DNA of 64,000 nucleotides, taken from an uncultured Psychroserpens sp. Lineage in GTDB: Bacteria > Bacteroidota > Bacteroidia > Flavobacteriales > Flavobacteriaceae. Positions 1 to 8,911 of this stretch are shown piece after piece. The stretch covers positions 682,001-746,000 of the forward strand of contig NZ_CANLNS010000001.1 of the NCBI RefSeq assembly GCF_947492715.1, in the 5' to 3' direction. Both the position numbers and the translations under genes were made by a program. Below the pieces are notes generated by a model. It did not search any database. It saw nothing but the letters and a program-made list of their open reading frames with translations, and had not been told where the DNA came from. The first letter of the stretch is position 1; each line of letters starts with the position of its first letter.

Positions 1-812
1 GAAACTGTAACAGCGAAACCATTTTCCATTAAACCTGTAGAATACGTTACTCCAAATTTTCGGTACCCATCATTAGCAAGTGTTGTCATAATGTTTCCAC
101 CAGCTTCAGCATCTGTCGTTTTAGTCAAGATATTGATTGTTCCTCCTACAGATGGCACGGCAACTCTTGCTGCTCCAAGACCTCTTTGCACTTGCATTGA
201 ACTAGTAACATCTCCTAATCCAGCCCAGTTACTCCAGAATACACGACCATTTTCCATGTCGTTTACTGGAACACCATTAATCATTACGGCAACATTCTCA
301 GAATTAAATCCACGTAAATTAATACGACCATCACCAAAACCACCACCTGCTTTAGTAGCATAAACACCAGGTGTAGATTTTAATACTTCAGGAAATTCTT
401 GTGTTCCTAATTTTAATTGAATATCTGCAGCTCTTACCGTTGATACAGCAACAGGTGTTTTTCTGTCTACTGCTACAGATGCAATAATTTGAACTTCTTG
501 TAAGCCTACTTCGCTCGAAACAAGAGTAATCGTCCCAAGATCCATATCTCCTGAAAAAGTAATTGTTTGCGAGTTATAACCCACAAAAGTAATTACTATT
601 TCTCCAGACGACGCTTGAGTTTTAAGGGTGAAATTTCCATCAAAATCGGTGTTGGTACCATTTGATGTTCCCTTTTCAATGATATTTGCTCCAGGTAATG
701 GTTCGTTCATATCAGAACCAACTAATTTACCTGTAATTGTGCTTTGTGAAAAAGCAATTGTAGTGCACAATAAGACTACAAATACCAATAAACATTTTGA
801 AATTTTTTTCAT
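1..812 (-). CDS. TonB-dependent receptor, N-terminal part (runs off window edge)
   Basis: Reading the complement from an ATG at 812 gives 270 codons with no stop before the window edge, so only the N-terminus is present. It starts MKKISKCLLVFVVLLCTTIA, a Sec signal peptide. A carboxypeptidase-like beta-sandwich follows (about residues 25-105; ITGKLVGSDMNEPLPGANI, then a GTSNGTNTDFDGNF stretch). The plug domain follows, with INGVPVNDMENG and VPSVGGTINI. This is the architecture of Bacteroidota TonB-dependent receptors that import ligands across the outer membrane using TonB energy. No SusD partner can be seen because downstream sequence is missing, so the substrate is unknown. The family call is secure; it resembles general TonB receptors more than SusC. 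Confidence 0.93.
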   Translation of the reverse strand, partial: MKKISKCLLVFVVLLCTTIAFSQSTITGKLVGSDMNEPLPGANIIEKGTSNGTNTDFDGNFTLKTQASSGEIVITFVGYNSQTITFSGDMDLGTITLVSSEVGLQEVQIIASVAVDRKTPVAVSTVRAADIQLKLGTQEFPEVLKSTPGVYATKAGGGFGDGRINLRGFNSENVAVMINGVPVNDMENGRVFWSNWAGLGDVTSSMQVQRGLGAARVAVPSVGGTINILTKTTDAEAGGNIMTTLANDGYRKFGVTYSTGLMENGFAVTV

Positions 813-845
813 TGTTTAAAATTATTTAGAGTTTTAATTTTGCGG

Positions 846-853
846 CAAAAGTA
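846..853 (-). promoter_or_regulatory. Candidate -7 element TACTTTTG for the TonB receptor
   Basis: The complement reads TACTTTTG, matching the Bacteroidetes -7 consensus TAnnTTTG, 33 bases before the receptor start codon. A CAAA (TTTG on the complement) at 880-883 could be the -33 element, though its 26-base spacing is long. Confidence 0.5.
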
Positions 854-973
854 CACCTGATAAAGGGATACTATATTACCAAAATGTTAAGATTTGTTAA
901 CCTTTAAAAATACTTAAAATTTTCTTAAAATTTGAAATTGACCTGTTGTTAAAGCAATAAGTATTTAACAACC

Positions 974-2620
974 TCATCTTAGGTTTTGGTAGTGTTTAAT
1001 GAGGTTTTGGGTAGATTCGTCATGATTGTTAATAACATTTTCATTTTGAAGTTCGTCTAAAATTGTATTTGCAAGCTGTTTTCCAAGCTCAACACCAAAC
1101 TGATCATAACTAAAAATATTCCAAACAATTCCCTGAACAAATATTTTATGTTCATACAAGGCAATCAATTTCCCAAGACTTTGTGGCGTTAATTTCTCAA
1201 TTAAAATCGTGGTTGTTGGCTTATTTCCTTCAAAAACTTTAAAAGGTTTTAATGCCTCTATTTTCTCTTTGGAAAGTCCTAAATCTTGTAATTCTTTAGT
1301 TACAGTACCCTCAGATTTACCATTCATTAACGCCTCTGTTTGGGCAAAGAAATTAGACATTAATTTGTCATGATGATCTTGGTTTCCATGTAGTGGTTTT
1401 GCGAAACCAATAAATTCGGCAGGAATTAATTTTGTGCCTTGATGAATTAACTGAAAAAATGCGTGTTGAGAATTGGTTCCAGGTTCTCCCCAAATTATGG
1501 TTCCGGTTTGATAATTAATAGTATTGCCATTGCGATCAACGCTTTTACCATTACTTTCCATAATACCTTGCTGAAGATAGGTAGCAAATTGATTTAAATA
1601 CTGAGAATATGGTATTACTGCTTCGCTTTCAGCATTAAAAAAGTTATTATACCAAACACTTAAAAGCGCCGTAATTACTGGGATATTCTTTTCGAAATCT
1701 TCAGTCTTAAAATGTATGTCCATGTTATGAGCTCCTAAAAGCAACTCATCAAAATACTTAAACCCAACGGCCAAACTAATAGAAAGTCCAACAGCACTCC
1801 ATAGTGAAAAGCGTCCACCAACCCAGTTCCACATAGGGAAAATATTGTTTTCATCAATACCAAAAGCTTTTACTTTTTCAATATTTGTGGAAACAGCTAC
1901 AAAATGTTTTGATACAGCATCTTGAGGGGCTTGCTCTAAAAACCACTTTCTAATGGTGTTGGCATTAGACAACGTTTCTTGAGTTGTAAATGTTTTAGAG
2001 ACAATAACGAATAATGTTGTTTCTGGATCTAAATTTTTTATAACCTCATTGACATGATCACCATCAACATTACTGACAAAATGTGTTTTGAGGTGATTTT
2101 TGTAAAAGCTCAATGAATCTACAACCATAGCAGGTCCAAGGTCTGAACCTCCAATTCCAATATTGACTATATCTGTAAAAGGTTTATTAGTATAACTTCT
2201 AAGTTCACCATTAATAACGCGATTAGAAAAATCTTTTATTTTGTTTTTGACCTGAAATATCTCAGGCATTACATTAGTTCCATTTACTACAACCTCATCA
2301 TTTTCAGATGCTCTTAACGCAGTATGCAACACTTCCCTGCCTTCAGTTTGATTAATAACATCTCCTCCAAAATACTTATCTATGGCATCCTTTAAACCTA
2401 CTTCCTCTGCCAGTTCTAATAATAGCTCTACTGTTTCTTTTGAAATCCGTTGTTTAGAATAATCTACATAAAAGTCTTCCCAAGACACAGTCATATTACT
2501 GGCTCTGCCAAGATCGTCTGCAAACAATGTTCTTAAATGCGTATGCTCTATGGTTTTAAAATGCGCTAGTAATTTACTCCAGGCTTTGGTGGTGGTTGGG
2601 TTGACTGTTTGTAATGCCAT
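974..2620 (-). CDS. pgi: Glucose-6-phosphate isomerase
   Basis: A 548-residue full-length cytosolic enzyme that interconverts glucose 6-phosphate and fructose 6-phosphate in glycolysis and gluconeogenesis. Visible family marks are [12 protein letters not shown] near residue 155, the [12 protein letters not shown] phosphate-binding segment near 210, [12 protein letters not shown] near 355, and the C-terminal signature [18 protein letters not shown] with its catalytic-region lysine. Its ATG overlaps the TAA of the upstream M23 gene by one base (TAATG), so translation is probably coupled. It is the last gene of the DUF3108 / dioxygenase / M23 / pgi unit. Nothing unusual in length or motifs. Confidence 0.97.
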   Translation of the reverse strand: MALQTVNPTTTKAWSKLLAHFKTIEHTHLRTLFADDLGRASNMTVSWEDFYVDYSKQRISKETVELLLELAEEVGLKDAIDKYFGGDVINQTEGREVLHTALRASENDEVVVNGTNVMPEIFQVKNKIKDFSNRVINGELRSYTNKPFTDIVNIGIGGSDLGPAMVVDSLSFYKNHLKTHFVSNVDGDHVNEVIKNLDPETTLFVIVSKTFTTQETLSNANTIRKWFLEQAPQDAVSKHFVAVSTNIEKVKAFGIDENNIFPMWNWVGGRFSLWSAVGLSISLAVGFKYFDELLLGAHNMDIHFKTEDFEKNIPVITALLSVWYNNFFNAESEAVIPYSQYLNQFATYLQQGIMESNGKSVDRNGNTINYQTGTIIWGEPGTNSQHAFFQLIHQGTKLIPAEFIGFAKPLHGNQDHHDKLMSNFFAQTEALMNGKSEGTVTKELQDLGLSKEKIEALKPFKVFEGNKPTTTILIEKLTPQSLGKLIALYEHKIFVQGIVWNIFSYDQFGVELGKQLANTILDELQNENVINNHDESTQNLIKHYQNLR

Positions 2621-3909
2621 TATTGTATTTTGGACGTTAATACATCTTCTTCTGTTGGTAAATGTATTTTGTTATCTTCAAATTGAATATTATCAAGTTG
2701 AGATTTTAAAGGTTTAATAAACTCTGTATAGTTTGATTTAAGTGAATCAGGAATAGATTCGGCTGCTGGTAATTTTTCTCTAAATGGATCAACTTGTTTA
2801 CCATTTTTCCAAAAACGATAACACACATGTGGTCCTCCTGTATTTCCTGTCATTCCTACCCATCCAATCACATCTCCTTGTTTTACAAAATCACCCTTTT
2901 TTACATTTTGAGCTTTCATATGCAAGTATTGAGTGCTATAAGTCCCATTGTGTTTTATTTTCACAAATTTCCCATTTCCACCTCGTCTTGTAGATTCTGT
3001 AACAGTTCCATTGGCTGTTGCTAAGATTGGCGTTCCAATTGGTGCTGCAAAATCTGTTCCTCTGTGAGGCCTTAGTTTATAGCCATAATATTTGATACGG
3101 CGATTAAGATTATAACGCGAAGAAATTCGACTGAACTGAACAGGTGCTTTTAAAAATGTACGTCTTAAACTCTTTGTATTTTCATCAAAGTAATCTGAAA
3201 TTTGTTTAGTGCTATCTACCTGAAAATTGAAAGCGTAAAACGGCTCACTTTTATGCTCAAAATAGGCCGCATCTATGCTTTCTATACCTGCATAAATTGT
3301 ATCCTCAATGAAGCGTTGATTATAAATAATTTTAAATCGATCTCCTTTTTGTAGTCTAAAAAAATCTATGGTCCAAGCATAAATATCACTCATATCATTA
3401 ATTAATTGATAAGGTAATCCTTGAGCTTCCATAGTTTCAGACAAGTTATTCATCACTACTCCTGAGGCTTCCTTCTGAACAATAGTAATTGGTTTTTTCT
3501 CTTTATATGCAACCACAGAATCAATCATTTTGATAACCACATAGTCTATACTGTTAGGTTGATAAATAAAGTATTCTGGAGTTTGAAGTGTGTCTTTCGT
3601 GCAAAAAAGTGTATACGGCTTACCAATTTTTAATTTTCCAATATCGAATGAATCTTTGATTTTTTCTGCAATATTGAAGATTCTTGGGTAACCAATGTGG
3701 TTACGTTCCAATATTTCCCCAAAACTATCCCCTTTTTTTATCGTATCCCTCTTAACGATATAATCTTCAAGTATAAAACCAAATTCTTTTAGAGGTTCTG
3801 GCTCAACATAGGTTTGTAATTGTTCTAAATTTGGTTCTTTCTCCTCGTCCTTACATGAAAAAAAACCAATACAAATAAAAAGTGCTATTAATAATTGTTT
3901 TGGTTGCAT
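2620..3909 (-). CDS. M23-family peptidoglycan endopeptidase, lipoprotein
   Basis: A 429-residue protein with a lipoprotein signal ([12 protein letters not shown], lipid cysteine at residue 19), so probably anchored in a membrane facing the periplasm. The C-terminal third is an M23 (LytM/NlpD-like) domain: HRGTDFAAP supplies H282 and D286, QYLHM supplies H330, and [10 protein letters not shown] supplies H361. M23 enzymes cut peptide cross-links in peptidoglycan. The usual second histidine of the HxH zinc motif is a cysteine here (C363). The remainder (about residues 45-240) is a LysM/opacity-associated-like lead region with no clear catalytic marks. It sits 12 bases after the dioxygenase gene and overlaps pgi by one base. 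Confidence 0.88.
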   Translation of the reverse strand: MQPKQLLIALFICIGFFSCKDEEKEPNLEQLQTYVEPEPLKEFGFILEDYIVKRDTIKKGDSFGEILERNHIGYPRIFNIAEKIKDSFDIGKLKIGKPYTLFCTKDTLQTPEYFIYQPNSIDYVVIKMIDSVVAYKEKKPITIVQKEASGVVMNNLSETMEAQGLPYQLINDMSDIYAWTIDFFRLQKGDRFKIIYNQRFIEDTIYAGIESIDAAYFEHKSEPFYAFNFQVDSTKQISDYFDENTKSLRRTFLKAPVQFSRISSRYNLNRRIKYYGYKLRPHRGTDFAAPIGTPILATANGTVTESTRRGGNGKFVKIKHNGTYSTQYLHMKAQNVKKGDFVKQGDVIGWVGMTGNTGGPHVCYRFWKNGKQVDPFREKLPAAESIPDSLKSNYTEFIKPLKSQLDNIQFEDNKIHLPTEEDVLTSKIQ

Positions 3910-3921
3910 TAAGCTAATTTG

Positions 3922-4854
3922 TTATATGTTTTCTCCCCAATTTTCTAATTCTTGTTCGCTCCAAAGTTCAGGAAAAAATATTCGTTTTTGGTATTTTGGA
4001 TGCATATATTTTTTCCAGTCGCTTCCTCCTGTTGCTTCACCATCTCCTGTTCCACTTTCAATATAATGTCTTGCAGCGTTATAATGCGCCATAACCCATG
4101 TGATATTAACGGTGTAATCGAAATGTCTCATGGCTTTTACTAAATCTTCGTCTTGCTGATCTTCTTTAGGAAGTTCTTTAAAGCGCGTCCATAAGTTTTT
4201 CGTGTTGTAGGTTTGCATGAATCGAATAAAATCTCCTTTATAGCGCTTTTCAAAATTGACTAAAAGCGTTGATTTTTTACCAGTTGCATAATCTTTTCCT
4301 GCTGCTTGCCAATATAAATGTTCAAAGGCATGCTCGAAAGGAGTATTACGATCTATTGTTTTTCGAAATCTATAGTCTATAAGATTGATGAGTTCAGTTG
4401 AAGCAAACTCAATCATACGATACTGTGCACTTTGAAATCCGCTCGCTGGAGTTAAAGTATATCTAAACTTCATATACTGTTCTATCTCCATACCCTCTCT
4501 CATAATATTAAAAGACGTTGTGAGCATATCAAAATAACGGCTAATACGCATAATTTTACTTTCAAAAAATTCGACCGTTAGGCCTTCTTTTTCTGCGACT
4601 TGTTGGATTTCCCATAAGATCATTTTAAAAATGAGTTCATTTATTTGATGATATGCAATAAAGACCATTTCATCTGGAAGCGTTGTTCGTTGAATTTGTA
4701 AATTGAGTAACGCATCAGTTTGAATATAGTCCCAATATGTAATAGGCTTGCTATAAAGCAAGCCATAAAGGTGATCATCTGTATCTTGATCTATGTTTGT
4801 GTACTTCTCTTGAAGTTGTTTTATTATCTCGTCAAAATTTTGAGTGTCATTCAT
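3922..4854 (-). CDS. Tryptophan 2,3-dioxygenase family protein
   Basis: A 310-residue haem dioxygenase of the tryptophan 2,3-dioxygenase family, which opens the indole ring to N-formylkynurenine. Supporting motifs are YHQINELIFKMILWE near residue 68 (the proximal active-site helix), LTPASGFQSAQYR near 133 (SGFQS), and GTGDGEATGGSDWKKY near the C-terminus, the GTG-containing loop that closes over the substrate. Length is somewhat above the usual 270-290 of bacterial enzymes. No other kynurenine-pathway genes are adjacent. The gene lies 5 bases after the DUF3108 gene. Substrate specificity is inferred from the family, not shown by the sequence. Confidence 0.9.
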   Translation of the reverse strand: MNDTQNFDEIIKQLQEKYTNIDQDTDDHLYGLLYSKPITYWDYIQTDALLNLQIQRTTLPDEMVFIAYHQINELIFKMILWEIQQVAEKEGLTVEFFESKIMRISRYFDMLTTSFNIMREGMEIEQYMKFRYTLTPASGFQSAQYRMIEFASTELINLIDYRFRKTIDRNTPFEHAFEHLYWQAAGKDYATGKKSTLLVNFEKRYKGDFIRFMQTYNTKNLWTRFKELPKEDQQDEDLVKAMRHFDYTVNITWVMAHYNAARHYIESGTGDGEATGGSDWKKYMHPKYQKRIFFPELWSEQELENWGENI

Positions 4855-4859
4855 GTTGA

Positions 4860-5639
4860 TTAGTCAAATTGAATAGGAAAATAATGTTTTAACCCTTTAT
4901 AATCTTCAAGATCTGCCCTTAAAGACCCCACGGCTAAATCTGCTTTGATTTTTAAAGGAATCTTATTTTCATCTGCACTTACCCAAAGCGTTAGACTTTC
5001 TTGTTCCTTAAAAACACGTCCAGCCATAACATATGGTCTAAACTTTAGAGTTTTTATTTTTCCAAATTTCGTTTTAATAGTTTCTCGTCCCAAGAACTTG
5101 AGCCTAAAGTTATAATTCTCTTCATCAAAGAACATATTTAGTGACACAACTTCTCCTACTTTAATATTATCGGTATCATAGTTATTTCTGAGATAGTAAA
5201 ATGCCGATACCATATCTTGAACATCCTGTTCAGTCGTAATTTTTTTCTTTGTTTTATGTTTTTTGTTTTCTACTAAGGCTTCTTTCTTGCCTTGATTGAA
5301 TTTGATTACAATATCTTTAGTATGACCTCCTTCATCTATTTTCCTAATAAATTTATAGGGAACACCTGTTTCTTTATCAAAGTAACTTTCGTATCTATCT
5401 TTTACTTTAAAAAACCACTTAATTGCTCCTGTAGTCCATCCTTTTCCAACCACATGATACACGGGTTTTCCATTCAAAGTTGTCTCTTTAAGTGATAATG
5501 TGGCATTTCCAGCTTTAAGAAATCCACTATAACTCATTCTAAATTTAAACCATTCGCCATCTTTGAATGCACTTTTCTTTTGGGCAGAAGACGTTTGCAA
5601 ACAAAATAGAATTCCAATTATAAGTAGTATGTTTTTCAT
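4860..5639 (-). CDS. DUF3108 domain-containing periplasmic protein
   Basis: The call starts at MKNILLIIGILFCLQTSSAQ, a clean signal peptide. An upstream in-frame ATG at 5675 would add 12 residues before it and is less likely, though a candidate promoter lies upstream of both. The mature protein is a lipocalin-like beta-rich fold of the DUF3108 type (FRMSYSGFLKAGNATLSLKE, then KVKDRYESYFDKETGVPYKF, and a lysine-rich hairpin near residue 140). DUF3108 proteins are exported and of unknown function. It is first in the unit leading to the dioxygenase, M23 and pgi genes, with a -7 element at 5714-5721. Confidence 0.8.
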   Translation of the reverse strand: MKNILLIIGILFCLQTSSAQKKSAFKDGEWFKFRMSYSGFLKAGNATLSLKETTLNGKPVYHVVGKGWTTGAIKWFFKVKDRYESYFDKETGVPYKFIRKIDEGGHTKDIVIKFNQGKKEALVENKKHKTKKKITTEQDVQDMVSAFYYLRNNYDTDNIKVGEVVSLNMFFDEENYNFRLKFLGRETIKTKFGKIKTLKFRPYVMAGRVFKEQESLTLWVSADENKIPLKIKADLAVGSLRADLEDYKGLKHYFPIQFD

Positions 5640-5713
5640 CATATATAGTATTGTAAATGTAACTTTCTGCATCACATTTTATTGTTCATTAAGAAGAATT
5701 ACAATTACTATTC

Positions 5714-5721
5714 CAAAAATA
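5714..5721 (-). promoter_or_regulatory. Candidate -7 element TATTTTTG for the DUF3108-dioxygenase-M23-pgi unit
   Basis: The complement reads TATTTTTG, an exact TAnnTTTG match, in the gap between the hppD terminator and the DUF3108 start. No convincing -33 TTTG was found at the usual distance. Confidence 0.45.
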
Positions 5722-5772
5722 TAAATTTTATTGAAATCATTATAAACAAAGGTGTTATAGTTCTGTTAGATT

Positions 5773-5808
5773 TAAAAGAAACGCCATCCAAAAAAGGACA
5801 GCGTTTAA
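5773..5808 (-). terminator. Intrinsic terminator after hppD
   Basis: On the complement, AAACGCTGTCC pairs with GGATGGCGTTT around a short T-rich loop and is followed by TTTT. It lies about 12 bases past the hppD stop codon. Confidence 0.75.
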
Positions 5809-5819
5809 AACATTATCAT

Positions 5820-6980
5820 TTATAAGGTTCCTCTTTTGGCTTGTTCTCGCTCAATAGACTCGAACAACGCTTTAAAATTCCCTGCTCCAAAACCTTGTGC
5901 TCCCATTCTTTGAATAATTTCAAAGAACAGTGTAGGCCTATCTTCAACTGGTTTTGTGAAAATTTGCAGTAGATACCCTTCTTCATCAGCATCTACAAGA
6001 ATTGACAATCTTTGCAACTCTTTAATATCTTCTTTCATCATATCCATATGTACTCCTAATCGTTCTGGAATCATATCATAATAAGATTGAGGTGGTGGTG
6101 GTAAGAATTCTACACCTCTTGCCTTAAGTTGAGCAACGGTTTTTATAATATCATCGGTTGCTACAGCAATATGTTGTACACCAGAACCTTCATAAAAGTC
6201 TAAATATTCCTCAATTTGAGATTTCTTAGCTGCCTTTGCAGGCTCATTTATTGGAAATTTAATGCGCCCATTTCCATTACTCATTACTTTGCTCATTAAC
6301 GCAGAATACTCGGTGTGGATTTGCTTGTCATCAAACGACAAGAAATTAACAAACCCCATAACATCTTCATACCATTTAACCCATGTGTTCATTTGTCCCC
6401 AACCAACATTACCAACCATGTGATCTATATATTTTAATCCAACTGATTCTGGATTATAATCTGACTCCCATTTTTGGAATCCAGGCATGAATGTTCCGTT
6501 ATAATTTTTTCGTTCTACAAACATATGAACGGTTTCACCATAAGTGTAAATTCCTGCTCTCACAACTTCACCAAACTCATCGGTTTCTACCACAGGCTCC
6601 ATATAAGATTTGGCACCTCTTTTTGTCGTTTCTTCATAAGATTTTCTTGCGTCATCAACCCAAAGCGCTACTACTTTAACGCCATCACCATGTTTAACAA
6701 TATGATCATTAATTGGTGATTTACTATTTAAAGGTGTTGTTAACACCAACCTTATCTTATCTTGCTTCAAAACGTAACTAACAGAATCTGTTGATCCTGT
6801 CTCTAAACCTTTGTATGCATAAGATTGAAACCCAAAGGCGGTTTTATAAAAATGAGCCGATTGCTTAGCGTTTCCTACGTAAAACTCTACATAATCTGTT
6901 CCTAAAAGTGGTAAAAAATCTTTAGCATCTTCAAAGATTTTCTCTAATCCATAATTGACACTTTTTACTTCTTTTGCCAT
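5820..6980 (-). CDS. hppD: 4-hydroxyphenylpyruvate dioxygenase
   Basis: A 386-residue non-haem iron enzyme that converts 4-hydroxyphenylpyruvate to homogentisate in tyrosine and phenylalanine breakdown. Two glyoxalase-like halves are visible. The iron ligands sit in IDHMVGNVGWGQM (His), GVQHIAVATDDI (His) and PTLFFEIIQRMG (Glu), and the C-terminal gating helix includes GAGNFKALFESIE. Length is normal for the family. The gene has its own promoter, overlapped by an inverted repeat that shares a half-site with the hmgA upstream region. The CCC-motif gene separates it from hmgA, whose product acts on its product. Confidence 0.97.
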   Translation of the reverse strand: MAKEVKSVNYGLEKIFEDAKDFLPLLGTDYVEFYVGNAKQSAHFYKTAFGFQSYAYKGLETGSTDSVSYVLKQDKIRLVLTTPLNSKSPINDHIVKHGDGVKVVALWVDDARKSYEETTKRGAKSYMEPVVETDEFGEVVRAGIYTYGETVHMFVERKNYNGTFMPGFQKWESDYNPESVGLKYIDHMVGNVGWGQMNTWVKWYEDVMGFVNFLSFDDKQIHTEYSALMSKVMSNGNGRIKFPINEPAKAAKKSQIEEYLDFYEGSGVQHIAVATDDIIKTVAQLKARGVEFLPPPPQSYYDMIPERLGVHMDMMKEDIKELQRLSILVDADEEGYLLQIFTKPVEDRPTLFFEIIQRMGAQGFGAGNFKALFESIEREQAKRGTL

Positions 6981-7014
6981 AATATTTATTTTTAATACTT
7001 CTCTAGTCGAAGTG

Positions 7015-7035
7015 ACTCAAATATATAATTTGAGT
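7015..7035 (-). promoter_or_regulatory. hppD promoter with overlapping inverted repeat
   Basis: A -7 element (TATATTTG on the complement, 7018-7025) lies 37 bases before the hppD start codon. It is embedded in a perfect inverted repeat: ACTCAAAT at 7015-7022 and ATTTGAGT at 7028-7035, separated by ATATA. A protein bound here would compete with RNA polymerase, so this is a candidate repressor operator. CTCAAA half-sites also occur upstream of hmgA. Confidence 0.6.
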
Positions 7036-7044
7036 TCATTGTTA

Positions 7045-7551
7045 TTAGTTAATTAAACTATCTTGAGCGGTTTTAGCCGTATTTAGTTTTTCATTTTTTA
7101 TTTGTATCGAATCTATATTAATCGAGTCGCTTTCTATTTCATAGTAATCATCTTCTTCATAATCATATATTGTATCATTTTCCCATTCATATTCGAAATC
7201 GTCTGTATTACGTTGTTTTAATATTTCTTCATAGAAATCTTGCGAAGACAGGGTTCCAAAAAATGTAACAGCTGCAACAAAGAACAGTAAAACCACTGCA
7301 TTAAACGCAATAGCTATTATGTTTAATATTTTTGCCGTCGCCACGTTACTTCTACTTTGATGATTATAAGCTTCTGGGTCTTGCTCAAATGCTTTCAAAC
7401 TCTTGTTCGCAATAACTAACCCAATAATACCTAGTGCAAGCGGTACAATCGCAAAAACACCATAGCAACAACAACCAGCAAAACCAATTAAAATAGCTCC
7501 AATTCCTAAAATTAATGCAGTTGGATCTGCGGGTAATTTATTATAAGACAT
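7045..7551 (-). CDS. CCC-motif membrane protein (DUF4190-like)
   Basis: A 168-residue protein with two predicted membrane helices in the first half (ALILGIGAILIGFAGCCCYG and VFAIVPLALGIIGLVIANK), containing the CCC motif typical of a small Bacteroidota membrane family. A third hydrophobic segment (IIAIAFNAVVLLFFVAAVTFF) is followed by a very acidic, tyrosine-rich tail (about residues 115-150, many D, E and Y). Function is unknown. It starts 10 bases after hmgA, so it is probably co-transcribed with it, while the hppD promoter lies in the 64-base gap on its other side. A role in aromatic catabolism is not supported by the sequence. Confidence 0.75.
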   Translation of the reverse strand: MSYNKLPADPTALILGIGAILIGFAGCCCYGVFAIVPLALGIIGLVIANKSLKAFEQDPEAYNHQSRSNVATAKILNIIAIAFNAVVLLFFVAAVTFFGTLSSQDFYEEILKQRNTDDFEYEWENDTIYDYEEDDYYEIESDSINIDSIQIKNEKLNTAKTAQDSLIN

Positions 7552-7561
7552 ATTCTCTTTT

Positions 7562-8722
7562 TTAGTGTTCTAACCAAGATTTAAAATAATCTTCGTCTGC
7601 TATTTTTAAAGCCTCTTCAGTAACTTGTAATGGTTTAAACGTATCTACCATAACAGCCAATTCATCTGTTTTGACCTTTCCTATACTACGTTCTGTAGCT
7701 CCTGGATGAGGACCATGAGGAATACCGGCTGGATGTAAGCTAATATGACCTGCATCTATGTCATTTCTACTCATAAAATCACCATCAACATAATACAACA
7801 CCTCATCACTGTCTATATTGCTATGATTGTAAGGCGCTGGAATAGCATCTGGATGATAATCATATAAACGTGGCACAAAACTACACACAACAAAAGCATC
7901 TGTCTCAAAGGTTTGATGCACAGGAGGTGGCTGATGAATACGACCTGTTATAGGTTCAAAGTCATGAATAGAAAAAGCATATGGATAATTAAAACCGTCA
8001 TATCCTACCACATCAAAGGGATGAGATCCATAAACCATTTCAAAAATATCATCTTGTTTTTTAACTTTAATTAAAAAATCTCCCGCTTCATTATACGTTT
8101 CAAGCTCTTGCGGTTGACGTAAATCACGTTCACAAAAAGGTGAATGCTCTAACAATTGCCCAAACCAATTTCTATAGCGCTTAGGCGTATAAATTGGCCT
8201 ACGAGATTCTACAATAAACAACCTATTGTCTTCGGTATCGAAATCCATTTTGTAAATAATTCCTCTTGGTACTACAAGATAATCTCCATACTTAAAATCT
8301 AAATTCCCAAGGTGCGTGCGTAGTTTTCCAGTTCCTTTATGCACAAAAATGAGTTCATCAGCATCAGAGTTTTTATAAAAGTACTCTCTAGTAGAATGCT
8401 TTGGAGCCGCTAAAATAATTGTACAATCACTATTTGTTAAAACTGCTTTTCTGCTCTCTAAATAATCGTTTTCAGGTTTGACTTGAAACCCTTTAAAACG
8501 ATATGATTGTATGTGATTTGCTTTTGCAATTTTTGGAGCAACACTGTACTGTTTATTTATTGCTTTTACCTGTGTTGGTCTTTGTTCGTGATAACTGTTA
8601 GTGGACATCCCATCAAAGCCAATGGTGCCAAATAATTGTTCGGCATATAAGCTACCATCTTCTTTTCGAAATTGCGTGTGGCGTTTAGGTGGAATTTTTC
8701 CTAATTTATGATAAAAAGGCAT
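7562..8722 (-). CDS. hmgA: Homogentisate 1,2-dioxygenase
   Basis: A 386-residue cupin-fold iron dioxygenase that opens the homogentisate ring to maleylacetoacetate. The C-terminal metal-binding region is clear: HPAGIPHGPHPGATERSIG with its cluster of histidines, preceded by the SNIDSDEVLYYVDGDF segment. PPPVHQTFETDAFVVCSF in the middle is also typical. It is shorter than the roughly 430-450 residues of proteobacterial and animal enzymes, as in other Bacteroidota. It acts on the product of hppD, two genes downstream. Fumarylacetoacetase and the isomerase are not in this window. Confidence 0.95.
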   Translation of the reverse strand: MPFYHKLGKIPPKRHTQFRKEDGSLYAEQLFGTIGFDGMSTNSYHEQRPTQVKAINKQYSVAPKIAKANHIQSYRFKGFQVKPENDYLESRKAVLTNSDCTIILAAPKHSTREYFYKNSDADELIFVHKGTGKLRTHLGNLDFKYGDYLVVPRGIIYKMDFDTEDNRLFIVESRRPIYTPKRYRNWFGQLLEHSPFCERDLRQPQELETYNEAGDFLIKVKKQDDIFEMVYGSHPFDVVGYDGFNYPYAFSIHDFEPITGRIHQPPPVHQTFETDAFVVCSFVPRLYDYHPDAIPAPYNHSNIDSDEVLYYVDGDFMSRNDIDAGHISLHPAGIPHGPHPGATERSIGKVKTDELAVMVDTFKPLQVTEEALKIADEDYFKSWLEH

Positions 8723-8753
8723 ACGTATTTATATTAAATAGTTGAAATTAAAG

Positions 8754-8777
8754 GTTTGAGTTTACTAAGTCTCAAAC
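8754..8777. promoter_or_regulatory. Interrupted palindrome upstream of hmgA (candidate operator)
   Basis: GTTTGAG at 8754-8760 and CTCAAAC at 8771-8777 are perfect 7-bp inverted arms separated by 10 bases, 32 bases before the hmgA start codon. The same six-base half-site CTCAAA/TTTGAG, in opposite orientation, forms the inverted repeat on the hppD promoter. No exact TAnnTTTG box was found nearby. Confidence 0.4.
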
Positions 8778-8911
8778 ATTTTGACTTGACATAAAGATAC
8801 AAATATGTGTGCTTATTCAGGATTTCTCTTGATAAGAAAATGAAGATAATTTAATAAATCTTTAAAGAATAGATTTGACATGTTTCAAATATCGTGAAAA
8901 TTCTTAATATT

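Noticed and set aside
8723-8911. Hidden small gene or RNA in the gap between hmgA and the patatin gene
   Set aside because: Apart from the palindrome at 8754-8777 there is no long open frame, stable hairpin with T run, or promoter box; it reads as ordinary spacer.
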